Shown here: positions 30,134 through 39,954 of the stretch, piece by piece
Numbering within the stretch: the first letter of the stretch is position 1
Layout: each line of letters begins with the position of its first letter
Assembly: GCA_947650365.1 (NCBI GenBank)
Contig: OX393555.1
Span: 16,480,251 to 16,544,250 of the forward strand
DNA: 64,000 nt
Reading direction: 5' to 3'
From: Chamaelirium japonicum
Lineage: Eukaryota > Streptophyta > Magnoliopsida > Liliales > Melanthiaceae
Program-made: the position numbers and the translations under genes
The notes under the pieces: model-generated
Databases searched by the model: none
The model's input: only the letters and a program-made list of their open reading frames with translations
Told to the model about the DNA's origin: nothing

Positions 30134-31786
30134 ATGGTGAAGGCCAGCACCAACCCACCAAAGGCGGGTGCTGAACGAATAAATGATATACTGATCGAAG
30201 AAGAACAAGAAGTCTCGGTTGCAACCAACCGAAGAAAGGTTCGTGAACGACTGGGGCCGCAAGGCAGCCTTCCAGAAGGGCACAGCGATCGGCGAGACCC
30301 ATCATCCTCGAGGCTTCGGTTCGGCAAAGAACCTGCTGTTCAAGGGAACGAGCCTCAGGCTACATATGAGATCTCGGCTGCTGACTTCCAGCTGTTAAAT
30401 CTCATCAAGAAGAATGCGGCCCTCGAACAAGAGAGAGACTCCTTGAAGAAAGTAGCTGAGAGGGCGGGGGTTATGATCCTCAACTCTCCTGCTGCGACTG
30501 AAGGCCCACTGAAGACTCACCCAGCTGCGAGTCATCATCTTGAAGAACCGTATGTGTCGCGGATCGAGAGGCGTCAGGTGTCCACACAAGCACCAAGGCA
30601 AACGGTGTGGGATCGCCTCGATGTCGATGGTGCACTAAGTTATCGCCGAGAAGGATCGCCTCAGTCAACAAGGTCCACTGGACGTTCTATCCCTTCGCAC
30701 ATGAAAGCAACAAATGCCCGCGAGCTGCTCAACCGATTAAGGCATACCGCCGACATGGGACGCCGTCATCAAGACCGTAGACAGCTAATCACCTCGGTGG
30801 GGCCACTGCATCCCCAGGTTCTAGTAACCCCATTTCCTATGGGTTGGCGAACACCGAGCCTGCCAAAGTTCAACTGCATCAAGGGAGACCCTGCTCTCCA
30901 TATCCTAGCCTACAAGCAGGCCCTGACGCCGTACGAGTATGAGAACCATGTTCTTTGCCGTATGTTTGCGGGAAGCCTCGAGGGACCTGCCCTCGACTGG
31001 TACTACACACTGCCTACTGGTACGGTGACCACATTCAAAGAATTGGCTGAACTCTTCATGGACCATTACCGGCTAAACTTAAAGCCGGAAAAGAAGCTGG
31101 ATACACTCCACCGGCTGAAGATGGGCTCCGATGAGTCTCTAAGGAGCTTCACGATGAGGTTTCGTAATGAGCACTCTGAGCTCACCGGTCGGTCCCAGAA
31201 TGAGGAGGCCATCATGCTGGCATTCCAGAATGCTATCCGGCCAGAGCTCCACGTCTACACCGACTTCATCCGGTACCCTCCCAGTACCTTAGAGGCAATG
31301 TTCAAGCGCGTACAGCGGGAAATAGAGGTGGAAGACAATCAGCAGGTCAGAAGATTACGCGAGCCCCGCGAGTATCGTGACTCCCGACATAAGAAAGATG
31401 ATGAAGCTCCTAATGAAGCACGCTACAAGAAGTCTGCCCATGCTGCGTCCGACCAAAAGGCCCAGGCCAAAAGGTACAATGAAGATCCGAAAGCCCCTCC
31501 AGCAGAAAAGAGGCGAACTCCAAGGGAGCAAAGGGTGTTCACTGAGCTGAACACCTCCATTGAAGACATCTTCGCCTACTTACAGAATGAGCCCTTTTGC
31601 AAGTGGCCACAGCCTCTCCCTCCAAATTCCGACCAGGCGCCAGATACGACAGCCTACTGTGAGTTTCATCGCAGCCATGGCCACCCAACCTCTACATGTC
31701 GGAAGCTAAAGCATCACATCGAAGACCTGATCCAAGAAGGGCGGCTCGATGGCTACCTCGCTAATAAGGAACCAGGTCGAGAGTAG
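30134..31786 (+). CDS. Gag protein of the inner LTR element
   Basis: 550 codons, open, starting at the ATG that gives MVKAS. The frame is also open upstream into the LTR, but this ATG matches the start of the related outer gag. After a charged N-terminus and a short coiled-coil-like stretch (LIKKNAALEQERDSLKKVAE), residues about 225-345 form the Retrotrans_gag domain (RMFAGSLEGPALDWYYTLP, then LNLKPEKKLDTLHRLKMGS). Near the C-terminus is a knuckle of the form C-x2-H-x4-H-x4-C (CEFHRSHGHPTSTC), standing in for the usual CCHC. Gag makes the particle that packages element RNA. In full elements the polyprotein continues into protease and RT, but here it stops after NKEPGRE. An AATAAA occurs at 31881. 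Confidence 0.93.
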   Translation: MVKASTNPPKAGAERINDILIEEEQEVSVATNRRKVRERLGPQGSLPEGHSDRRDPSSSRLRFGKEPAVQGNEPQATYEISAADFQLLNLIKKNAALEQERDSLKKVAERAGVMILNSPAATEGPLKTHPAASHHLEEPYVSRIERRQVSTQAPRQTVWDRLDVDGALSYRREGSPQSTRSTGRSIPSHMKATNARELLNRLRHTADMGRRHQDRRQLITSVGPLHPQVLVTPFPMGWRTPSLPKFNCIKGDPALHILAYKQALTPYEYENHVLCRMFAGSLEGPALDWYYTLPTGTVTTFKELAELFMDHYRLNLKPEKKLDTLHRLKMGSDESLRSFTMRFRNEHSELTGRSQNEEAIMLAFQNAIRPELHVYTDFIRYPPSTLEAMFKRVQREIEVEDNQQVRRLREPREYRDSRHKKDDEAPNEARYKKSAHAASDQKAQAKRYNEDPKAPPAEKRRTPREQRVFTELNTSIEDIFAYLQNEPFCKWPQPLPPNSDQAPDTTAYCEFHRSHGHPTSTCRKLKHHIEDLIQEGRLDGYLANKEPGRE

Positions 31787-31880
31787 GAGAGGTTGCAGCA
31801 GTGGAGAAAAGAAAGACAATGTAATACGTGGATGCCGCGGGGCAACCTCTGAAAAAGTGTAACTGCAACTTTGTTATATC

Positions 31881-31886
31881 AATAAA
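31881..31886 (+). terminator. Candidate polyadenylation signal after gag
   Basis: AATAAA lies 95 bp after the gag stop and is followed by a T-rich stretch. It could end a short gag-only transcript, separate from the genomic RNA that must run into the 3' LTR. This is a sequence match only. Confidence 0.4.
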
Positions 31887-31959
31887 GTGTCCTTTTTTTT
31901 CTCAAAATCAAACCTCTCGAAGTTCGATTCCACCATATTAAGGCAAAAAAAAAAAAAAA

Positions 31960-32735
31960 AAAGCTCCTGGCAAACCAGGTCAACCAAAGACCTTCGATTC
32001 CGCCCATTCAAGTCGGAAGCTCGAAGGCAATTCGGCTACGCCCTCTCGAGGCTAAAGTCCGATAAAAAGGCTCCTGGCAACCCAGGTCAACCAAAGACCT
32101 TCGATTCCGCCCATTCAAGTCGGAAGCTCGAAGGCAATTCGGCTACGCCCTCTCAAGGCTAAAGTCCGACAAAAAGGCCCCTGGCAACCCAGGTCAACCA
32201 AAGACCTTCGATTCCGCCCATTCAAGTCGGAAGCTCGAAGGCAATTCGGCTACGCCCTCTCGAGGCTAAAGTCCGATAAAAAGGCCCCTGGTAACCCAGG
32301 TCAACCAAAGACCTTCGATTCCGCCCATTCAAGTTGGAAGCTCGAAGGCAATTCGGCTACGCCCTCTCAAGGCTAAAGTCCGACAAAAAGGCCCCTGGCA
32401 ACCCAGGTCAACCAAAGACCTTCGATTCCGCCCATTCAAGTCGAAAGCTCGAAGGCAATTCGGCTACGCCCTCTCGAGGCTAAAGTCCGATAAAAAGGCC
32501 CCTGGCAACCCAGGTCAATCAAAGACCTTCGATTCCGCCCATTCAAGTCGGAAGCTCGAAGGCAATTCGGCTACGCCCTCTCGAGGCTAAAAGTCCGATA
32601 AAAGGCTCCTGGCAACCCAGGTCAACGAAAGACCTACGATTCTGCCCATTCAAGGCGGAAGCTCGAAGGCAATTCGGCTACGCCCTTTCAAGGTGAAAGT
32701 CAGATAAAACGCTCCTAACAATCCAGGTCAAGCTA
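31960..32735. repeat. 107-bp tandem array, about seven copies
   Basis: The ctcctggcaa block recurs at 31964, 32071, 32178, 32285, 32392, 32499, 32606 and 32712, a period of 107 bp. Each unit has inverted pairs: cctgg/ccagg around caac, cttcga/tcgaag around the centre and cctctcgagg. It follows gag in the place where pol would start. Adjacent copies differ by a few bases. Confidence 0.9.
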
Positions 32736-32768
32736 AACTATCAACTATACTCATATGAGGCAATGAGA

Positions 32769-33850
32769 ATAAGTCCGAGGCGACCAGTGCCTCGGCACTC
32801 TACAAGCCCAAGGCCCAGCCCTTGGCACTCGAAGACAAAGTCCAAGGCGATCAATGCCTCGGCACTCTACAAGCCCAAGGCCCAACCCTTGGCACTCGAA
32901 GACAAAGTCTGAGGCGACCAGCGCCTCGGCACTCTATAAGCCCAAGGCCCTGCCCTTGGCACTCGAAGACAAAGTCCGAGGCGACCAACGCCTCGGCACT
33001 CTACAAGCCCAAGGCCCAGCCCTTGGCACTCGAAGACAAAGTCCGAGGCGACCAGCGCCTCGGCACTCTATAAGCCCAAGGCCCTGCCCTTGGCACTCGA
33101 AGACAAAGTCCGAAGCGATCAATGCCTCGGCACTCTACAAGCCCAAGGCCCTGCCCTTGGCACTTGAAGACAAAGTCCGAGGCGACCAATGCCTCGGCAC
33201 TCTACTAGCCCAAGGCCCAGCCCTTGGCACTCGAAGACAAAGTCCGAGGCGACCAGCGCCTCGGCACTCTACAAGCCCAAGGCCCAGCCCTTGGCACTCG
33301 AGGACAAAGTCCGAGGCGACCAGTGCCTCGGCACTCTACGAGCCCAAGGCCCAGCCCTTAGCACGCGGAGAAAAAGTCCGAGGTGACCAATGCCTCGGCA
33401 CTCTACAAGCTCAAGGCCCAGCCTTTGGCACTCGGAGACAAAGTCCGAGGCGACCAGCGCCTCGGCACTCTACAAGCCCAAGGCCCAGCCCTTGGCACTT
33501 GAAGACAAAGTCCGAGGCAACCAGCGCCTCGGCACTCTACGAGCCCAAGGCCCAGCCCTTGGCACTTGAAGACAAAGTCCGAGGCGACCAGCGCCTCGAC
33601 ACTCTACAAGCCCAAGGCCCAGCCCTTGGCACTTGAAGACAAAGTCCGAGGCAACCAGCGCCTCGGCACTCTACGAGCCCAAGGCCCAGCCCTTGGCACT
33701 TGAAGACAAAGTCCGAGGCGACCAGCGCCTCGGCACTCTACAAGCCCAAGGCCCAGCCCTTGGCACTTGAAGACAAAGTCCGAGGCGACCAGCGCCTCGG
33801 CACTCTACAAGCCCAAGGCCCAGCCATTGGCACTTGAAAACAAAGTCCGA
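32769..33850. repeat. 67-bp tandem array of nested hairpin units, about 16 copies
   Basis: ttggcactcg-type blocks recur every 67 bp (for example 32822, 32889, 32956). Each unit has an outer inverted pair gcctcgg/ccgaggc enclosing an inner pair ccaaggc/gcccttgg, a two-level hairpin. Because 67 is 1 modulo 3, long open frames pass through all three reading phases and yield a 67-residue periodic peptide (frame 32854-33636). I regard that as incidental. Confidence 0.92.
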
Positions 33851-34246
33851 GACGTTGTCGCCGACGTATTGGCATTCGATCAAAAGTCCAAGCTTAGTCT
33901 TGTTACTCAGGTCCAAGCATCAGATCATCACTGGCCATCACCTTTTTTTTTGACGACTAACGGTTCCAAACCGGTCAGGGGGTGGTTGGTCTGACTCTGG
34001 CAGTGCGTGTCTCCATACTGGTGCAGTCGACGGTGGGTAACACGGGATAAAATGGTGCTTCCATGATCCTGGCCAAGCCAACACCCTCACGTGACCGTAG
34101 TACCTGGTGAATACAGTAACCAGGTGCGGTAATACATTGGGTGAAGACCGGCTGGCCATCATGCGGCGTCATCCTAGATTATCTCTAAGAAACCCCCTCA
34201 AATATAGCGTTGTCCCTCGCCGATATCCCCGCGCGCTAGAGTTTTA

Positions 34247-34319
34247 CCGAAAAAGTGTCGGTTTCAAATGGGGCTGAAATTCGAAAAATACACTATTTTC
34301 AATACCGACACTTTTTGGC
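34247..34319. repeat. Isolated 15-bp-stem inverted repeat
   Basis: ccgaaaaagtgtcggt at the left is matched by accgacactttttgg at the right, separated by about 40 bp. It lies just before the 119-bp hairpin array and uses the same cggt/accg theme. Confidence 0.7.
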
Positions 34320-34349
34320 CTCTTCTAGCAGCCCCAATAATGGGGTGTC

Positions 34350-35235
34350 AGCATCAAGCAGCCCCCCCCTCGGTTTCGCACAAAAACTGAGTGGGGAAGG
34401 GGTGACGGCACACCATCAGCGGCACACCCCTCGGTTTCGTCAGAAAACCGAGAGGGGGTGTGTGTCGGCATCAACAAGCAACCCTCCCTCGGTTTCGCAC
34501 AAAAATCGAGTGGGGAAGGGGTGACGGCACACCATCAGCAGCACACCCCTCGGTTTCGTCAGAAAACCGAGAGGGGATGTGTGTCGGCATCAACAAGCAA
34601 CCCTCCCTCGGTTTCGCACAAAAACCGAGTGGGGAAGGGGTGACGGCACACCATCAGCGGCACACCCCTCGGTTCCGTCAGAAAACCGAGAGGGGGTGTG
34701 TGTCGGCATCAACAAGCAACCCTCCCTCGGTTTCGCACAAAAACCGAGTGAGAAGGGGGTGACGGTACACCATCAGCTGCAACCACCCCTCGGTTTCGTC
34801 AGAAAACCGAGAGGGCGTGTGTGTTGGTATCAACAAGCAGCCCCCCCTCGGTTTCGCACAAAAACCGAGAGGGGGTGTGTGTCGGCATCAACAAGCAACC
34901 CCCCCTTGGTTTCGCACAAAAACCGAGTGGGGAGGGGGCGACGGCACTCCATCAGCACACCCCTTGATTTCGTCAGAAAATCGAGAGGGGGTGTGTGTCG
35001 GCATCAACAAGCAACCCTCCCTTGGTTTCGCACAAAAACCGAGTGGGGAAGGGGCGACGACATACCACCAGCGTCTCACCCCTCGGTTTTGCACAAAAAA
35101 CCGAGTAGGGAAGGGGTGACGGTGCGCCATCAGCAGCCCACCTCTCGGTTTCGACATAAAACCGAGAGGGGGGGGTGTATGGCATCAATATCATCCCACC
35201 CCTTTGGTTTCGTCAGAAAACCGAGAGGGGGGGTG
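34350..35235. repeat. 119-bp tandem array with two hairpins per unit
   Basis: cggtttcgca recurs at 34371, 34490, 34609 and 34728, a 119-bp period. Later copies are partly truncated or rearranged. Each unit has ctcggtttcgcac followed by aaaaaccgag, and ctcggtttcgtcagaaaaccgag with a stem of eight bases. Both are hairpins with the ctcggttt/aaaccgag stem. The open frame at 34579-35259 is produced by the repeat. Confidence 0.9.
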
Positions 35236-35564
35236 CTCGGTGTCATCCACACACGATGATTAGCCAAAGACGAAGAGTTATCTTCCATTGGGTTGGTTGA
35301 ATAGCATCTCCACCAAACCTATTGAGTTGGTTGTACAAACTTCACAAGCAAAATTCCTCCTTCTTATCTGGGGGTGAACTCGTGGTAACCGCCGCGTCAT
35401 CGCTAGGACCTGACTGCAGTCCCTAGTGAATACAGTAACTAGGTGCAGTTGGGTGTCGAACAGAGACGGATGAGTTACCGCGTATCGATGCCTCTTCAAG
35501 ACGCGCGTAGGACACTCGGCCAATGCGTTCTTTAGAGTCATCTCTTTATGAAGGTGATTACCGA

Positions 35565-36060
35565 AAAAGTTACTCGTCAAGGTGTGCGATGTTTCACGTC
35601 CACTTTGATCGATTTTTCGGCGCCTACGCAACGACACCTTATACGCATTGACCCGACTTGTGTATGAAAAGTTATGACTGTCGGAAGGTTTCAAGGTCTT
35701 TTTCTTCGAAGACATGCATTGGAAATATTACACGCAAAGGTGCCCAACGCTTTATGTCCACTTTAACCAGTTTTTCAGTGCCGACGCAACAACGCCTTAT
35801 ACGCATTGATCTGGCGCGTGTATAAAAAGTTATAACAGTTAGAAATTTTCGACGCCTTTTTCTCCGAAGGCAGGCATCCGAAAGGTTACACGTCAAGGTG
35901 TGCGATGTTTCACGTCCACTTTGATCGGTTTTTTGGCTCCGACACAATGACACCTTATACGCGGTGATCCGACGTGTGTATGAAAAGTTATGATTGTCTG
36001 AAGACTTCGAGACTCATATCTCCAAAATAAGGCATCAGGAGAGTTACACGTCAACGCACG
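35565..36060. repeat. 158-bp tandem array, three copies
   Basis: The tccacttt block after cacgtc/tatgtc occurs at 35599, 35757 and 35915, giving a 158-bp period. Copies share ccttatacgc and gtgtatgaaaagttatgac. The copies are more diverged than those of the 67-bp array. Confidence 0.85.
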
Positions 36061-36717
36061 CCGGGTTTCGCCCTTCGGTGTCAGCACAACGCCGCCGTCC
36101 CGGACGCCCGCATGCATCCCTCCACCTGCACGTAATCCTCCGCATGGCAGCAACGAACCCAGGGGGGAGATTCGACTTCTCTTCAACCGGAATGTCCCCG
36201 GCGACACCGGCGAGGGGGACAGGTCCTCGACGCAAAGGCTCTCTTGTGCAGACACCGCCCACGGCTCTCTCTCCGACTCGCACCCGGCTCCCTCTGCCAC
36301 TGGCGCATGGGTCCGCCCACCGCTTGCGTGCGACCCGGCCTTCCTCTCAGCTCGCATAGATCTGCAGCAATCCGGCTCTACAGCACTCGCCACAACAATG
36401 AAGGACTCTTTCATACCCTCAACTTGGCTCGCAAAGCTCCTCGCTCAGGGCAAAGCCTTTCCCCGCATCTGCACGCCCTCCAAGCGGCGGCGGCCGTCTT
36501 GGGCGACGCCAACTCGTCCACGTGAGACGCTAGCCCATGGTTCTCTCCATGCAGCGTGATGCCTACTCCTCCATGCGAGCCTCTCCTCGCAGCCGACCGA
36601 GATAACGCGGAGGGGGTCAGACGAACCGAGCTCCCTCCCATCGCGCGCGCGTCAATCCCGATCCAGGCCTTCTCCTCCCAACCGCCACCACCGCTCTCCG
36701 CCGCACCGGGACCAACA
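36061..36717. other. Unassigned GC-rich block inside the inner element
   Basis: About 650 bp with high GC, between the 158-bp array and the COMT fragment. Several open frames exist on both strands but no domain was recognised. It could be further captured host DNA, such as the leader or promoter of the COMT donor gene, or of another gene. I cannot decide from the sequence. Confidence 0.4.
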
Positions 36718-37370
36718 ATGGGCTCCGTCGAGAACCAGCCCCCGGTGGCGGCTGCCGATGACGAGATGGCGTGCATGTACGCGATGCAGGTGGTGAGCTT
36801 CTTCGTCCTCCCCATGACCCTCAAGGCCGCCGTCGAGCTCGACCTGTTCGAGATCATCTCCAAGGCCGGCCTCGGCGCCTACCTCTCCCCCTCCGAGATC
36901 GCCGCCCAGCTACCGACCGAGAACCCGCAGGCCCCCGTGATGCTGGACTGGATCCTACGCCTCCTCACCAGCTACTCCATCCTCACCTGCTCCCTCTCCA
37001 CCGGAGACGACGGCCGCGTCACCCGGCTCTACGGGGCGACGCCGGTGACCAAGTTCCTGACGAGGAACGAGGACGGGGTGTCGATGGCGTCGGGGGTGCT
37101 GGTGATCCAGGACCGGGTCCAGATGGAGAGGTGCTGGAGGGTGGGATCCCGTTCAACAAGGCGTTCGGGATGTCGGCGTTCGAGTACCACGGAACCAACC
37201 CGAGGTTCAACAAGGTGATCAACGACGGCATGCGGGGCCACTCCACCATCATCACGAAGAACATCCTGGAGCGGTACGGCGGGCTTCGACGACGTCAGGG
37301 TGCTCGTCGACGTCGGCGGCGGGATCGGCGCCTCCCTCCACCTCATCGTCTCCAAGCACGCCGGCCACCA
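36718..37370 (+). pseudogene. Captured caffeic acid O-methyltransferase (COMT) fragment
   Basis: The ATG at 36718 opens a frame that is clearly the N-terminal half of a plant COMT, the lignin-pathway enzyme that methylates caffeate and 5-hydroxyferulate-type substrates using SAM. Recognisable pieces are the dimerisation part ([31 protein letters not shown]), [35 protein letters not shown] and the SAM motif [12 protein letters not shown]. Three defects are visible. After 413 nt, about 22 nt are missing at the place where COMT genes usually carry intron 1, and no intron is present. A one-base insertion lies before the FDDV part. Homology ends after the IVSK motif near 37370, so the catalytic half is absent. 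It is in the same orientation as gag. The codon usage is GC-rich, unlike the host introns. It cannot make an active enzyme. Confidence 0.88.
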
Positions 37371-37574
37371 CTTGCACACCGGACCCCGACTCGCCGCGCC
37401 ATCGCTGCTGTTGCTGCCGACCTCCACCGCTGCTGCGCTGGCCCGCCCGACCCAACCTCGACCTCGCGTCGACACCGCCGCCCGCAGTGCCACATGCGTC
37501 GCCCATGCCCACCACCTGGGCCTCGCATGCGCCCGGCCTCTGTGCCGTCGTCGCCGCTGTTGCTGTGCCTACGC

Positions 37575-37955
37575 GAACAAAAAAAAAAAAAAAAAACAGA
37601 GAAGGAAAGAGAGAGAGAGAGAGAGAAAGAAAAGAGAGAGAGAGGGACTCTCTCTCACGTGAATGAAAAACAGAGAGAGAGAGGGGCGTCCACTCTCACA
37701 TGCAGGTCAAAGCCAAAGAAAGGGGAAAGAGAGAGAGAAAGGAAAGAGAGAGCGGGGGTACGCTGCAATCTCCCGTGAACCAAAGAGGAAAGAGAGAGCG
37801 GGGCACGCTGGGGATTATCTGTTGGGTGCCATCGGACGGACTGTGATGCAGCCGGACTCAGAACGATTGGAATGAATCCGCCAAGAATAGAAAAAACAAA
37901 AGCAAAGAAAGGAAAGAGAAGCAAAGAAAGGAAAAAGAGAAAAAAAACTGTTCTC
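37575..37955. repeat. GA-rich low-complexity tracts
   Basis: After an A run, the sequence is dominated by gagagaga and aaagagaga on the plus strand up to about 37800, and again near 37890-37950. Charged reading frames over it are artefacts. It separates the COMT fragment from the last array of the element. Confidence 0.75.
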
Positions 37956-37959
37956 TCAC

Positions 37960-38285
37960 CAAGAGGGTCTCGGTATGCTCTCGGTACCCTCTCGGTATGC
38001 ACTCGGTATGCTCTCGGTACCCACTCGGTATGCACTCGGTACCCTCTCGGTATCCACTCGGTCGGAAAACGCACTGCCTTTTCGGAAACACCCCCATGCA
38101 AAACCGAGACTTTTTGGCTTGCACCAAAAGGGTCTCGGTAACCACTCGGTATGCTCTCGGTACCCACTCGGTATGCACTCGGTACCCTCTCGGTATCCAC
38201 TCGGTCGGAAAACGCACTGTTTTTTCAGAAACACCCCCTCGCAAAACCGAGACTTTTTGGCTCGCGCCAAAAAGGGTCTCGGCAT
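37960..38285. repeat. Short ctcggta array with two large hairpins
   Basis: Dozens of 10-12 bp units of the form actcggtatgc, actcggtaccc and tctcggta are arranged in two blocks. Each block is followed by a hairpin of the form accgagactttttgg, short loop, ccaaaagggtctcggt. The blocks are about 150 bp apart and nearly identical, so this is also a tandem duplication. Confidence 0.85.
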
Positions 38286-38405
38286 CGGCGGAAGAAGGCT
38301 CTGCTAATACGAACCGCGGCACCGACAACCCTCGCCAACCGCGCCAGGATCCTAAAGCGTTTGCACCTTGGAATCCCAGCCGACCCAGGGGGTCCTGACC
38401 CGACT

Positions 38406-38414
38406 GGGAGGGGG
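38406..38414 (+). promoter_or_regulatory. Polypurine tract of the inner element
   Basis: gggaggggg followed by taat lies directly before the 3' LTR at 38419. The outer element has the same tract before its own 3' LTR. It serves as plus-strand primer in reverse transcription. Confidence 0.85.
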
Positions 38415-38418
38415 TAAT

Positions 38419-39034
38419 TGTGGGTGCAAAAATTGTACCGGACCAGATCAGAGCAGCATGGGCCCGCGCAACGGCCCAAATGGGTAAGCCCGCCTGGGCT
38501 CACATGGGCCCACTCTACGAGGCTCACAGATCAAGCCCTACCCCTTATTGGGCCCGAACAACGGCCCAATAAGGGCCCAGCAAGGAGGCCCAGAACCAGT
38601 GCCACGTCATCAGCGCCACGTCATCACTGCCATATCGGGCACGTGCCTACGCTACAAAAGGACCCCCAAGGCATCCAGGAAGGGGGTTGGTCATTCAATC
38701 AGAGGAGGAGAGGATCCAGAGCCAGAGTCAGAGCCCTCTATTCTCCCCACCTTGTTCTCTTCTAGTTGCTCCGCGCAACCCCACTGTACGAAGCTTCTCT
38801 CGGCCTGTCGAGAGAACGCTCACCCTTTGTATTCAAATTATAGTGAAGATCAGGTGGCACCTCTCACCCGGAGACGTAGGTCGTAAGACCGAACTCCGTC
38901 ACCAATCCTTGTGTCATCGCTCTTTATTCTCTCTATCTATGCTCCCATCTCTCTAACTCTACAAACAATCCAATTCAATCAAGGCTGTGGGGGCGGGATT
39001 CTCGATCAAGGCAGCTCGGAAATTTCTCCCCACA
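38419..39034 (+). repeat. 3' LTR of the inner element
   Basis: 616 bp, identical in length to the 5' LTR. I count six substitutions by eye: one near 38463, one near 38529, two adjacent near 38828, one near 38866 and one near 39019. It ends ttctccccaca and is followed by the target duplication cctcc. Confidence 0.95.
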
Positions 39035-39039
39035 CCTCC

Positions 39040-39816
39040 AACCAACGAGATGATCGTCAGAACAATCACACCTCCGAAGGGCCACTTCATCAGCACATTC
39101 TCCGAGCCCTATTTCCTCGAAGTTGGAAAGCTCTCGCTCTCTTCAAGTTCAACTGCCTGACTGTAGATCCAATGCTACACATCCTCACCTTCAGGCAAGC
39201 ATTGACACCACATAATAGCGACAACCAGGTTCTATGTCGTACCTTTGCTGGTAGCCTGGACAAGATGTCGCTCAATTGTTATCATAACCTCTCGACCGGT
39301 TCCGTGAGTTGGTTCGAGGATCTGATAGACCTCTTTGTTCAACACTATCAGCTGAACCTCAAGCCAGAAAAGAAGCTGGACTCCCTTTACCAGCTCAGGA
39401 TGGGATCAGATGAAACCCTCCGAGAGTTTTCTCGAAAGTTCCGGAACGAGCATGCTGCACTCTCTGGACACCACCTCGACGATGAAGCCATCATGCTCGC
39501 ATTCCAGAATGCCCTATACTTTTACCTCCATATCTATAATGACCTCATCCGCAATCCTCATACCTCCCTCGGAGTGCTATTTGATCGAATTCAAAAGAAG
39601 ATCGAGATGGAGGACGATTAAGTCGCTCGCAAGAAATGTGACTTCGAGAAGTGCCTTTCTGATAAGGAACTAACGAGACCAACAACTCAAGCCCACAACG
39701 CTCAGGCTGACAAAGATGGAATCTCCAAGAGACCGAGGCAGGTAGGCGATAGACCCATAAAGCCTCAAAAGACCACGAATACCAAAGGGAAGCAGCCCAT
39801 CCACCGATCAGAGTAG
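39040..39816 (+). pseudogene. 3' part of the outer element gag
   Basis: The frame from about 39106 to 39621 encodes a Retrotrans_gag domain closely parallel to the inner gag: RTFAGSLDKMSLNCYHNLS, LNLKPEKKLDSLYQLRMGS and HLDDEAIMLAFQNAL. It is interrupted by a TAA at 39619. The same frame then stays open to a TAG at 39814 and encodes a basic tail without the zinc knuckle. With the 5' part at 28643-29377 it forms one gag split by the inner insertion. It is not functional. Confidence 0.85.
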
Positions 39817-39954
39817 AAAGGCCTCCGGTGACTGTCAACAACTCGGAATGTCGCTCATCTGAAATCCATGATGTAACATCTTCGAGTTATCAATGAAATG
39901 ATAAATTGTTTCAAGTTATATCGAAGACTATCAAATTCTATCTCAACTTCTATT

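Larger units (their letters stand above)
29378..39034 (+). mobile_element. Inner gag-only Gypsy-type LTR element carrying a COMT gene fragment
   Basis: Complete element of 9657 bp flanked by the perfect 5-bp duplication cctcc (29373-29377 and 39035-39039). The order is 5' LTR, primer binding site, intact gag, 107-bp array, 67-bp array, 119-bp hairpin array, 158-bp array, an unassigned GC-rich block, a COMT fragment, GA-rich tracts, a ctcggta array, a polypurine tract and the 3' LTR. The two LTRs are both 616 bp and differ at six sites (about 1 percent), so the insertion is recent. No pol domain is visible in the 6.6 kb after gag. It is non-autonomous for enzymes but could make its own Gag. 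It inserted in the same orientation into the gag of a relative. Confidence 0.92.

Noticed and set aside
34579-35259. 226-codon open frame in the 119-bp array
   Set aside because: It is a by-product of the repeat, shifts phase with the 119-bp period and has no domain.
31960-36060. Direct-repeat arrays considered as CRISPR
   Set aside because: Repeats are contiguous without unique spacers, lie inside plant retroelements and have no cas genes.
36771-37778. 335-codon frame overlapping the COMT fragment in another phase
   Set aside because: The COMT homology lies in the frame from 36718 and, after its breaks, in neighbouring phases. This frame is mostly Arg/Pro-rich shadow, although its middle part does read one COMT piece because of the deletion.
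31787-38418. Search for protease, RT, RNase H or integrase after gag in the inner element
   Set aside because: No YxDD-type RT motif or integrase zinc-finger pattern was seen in any frame, so pol was not annotated.
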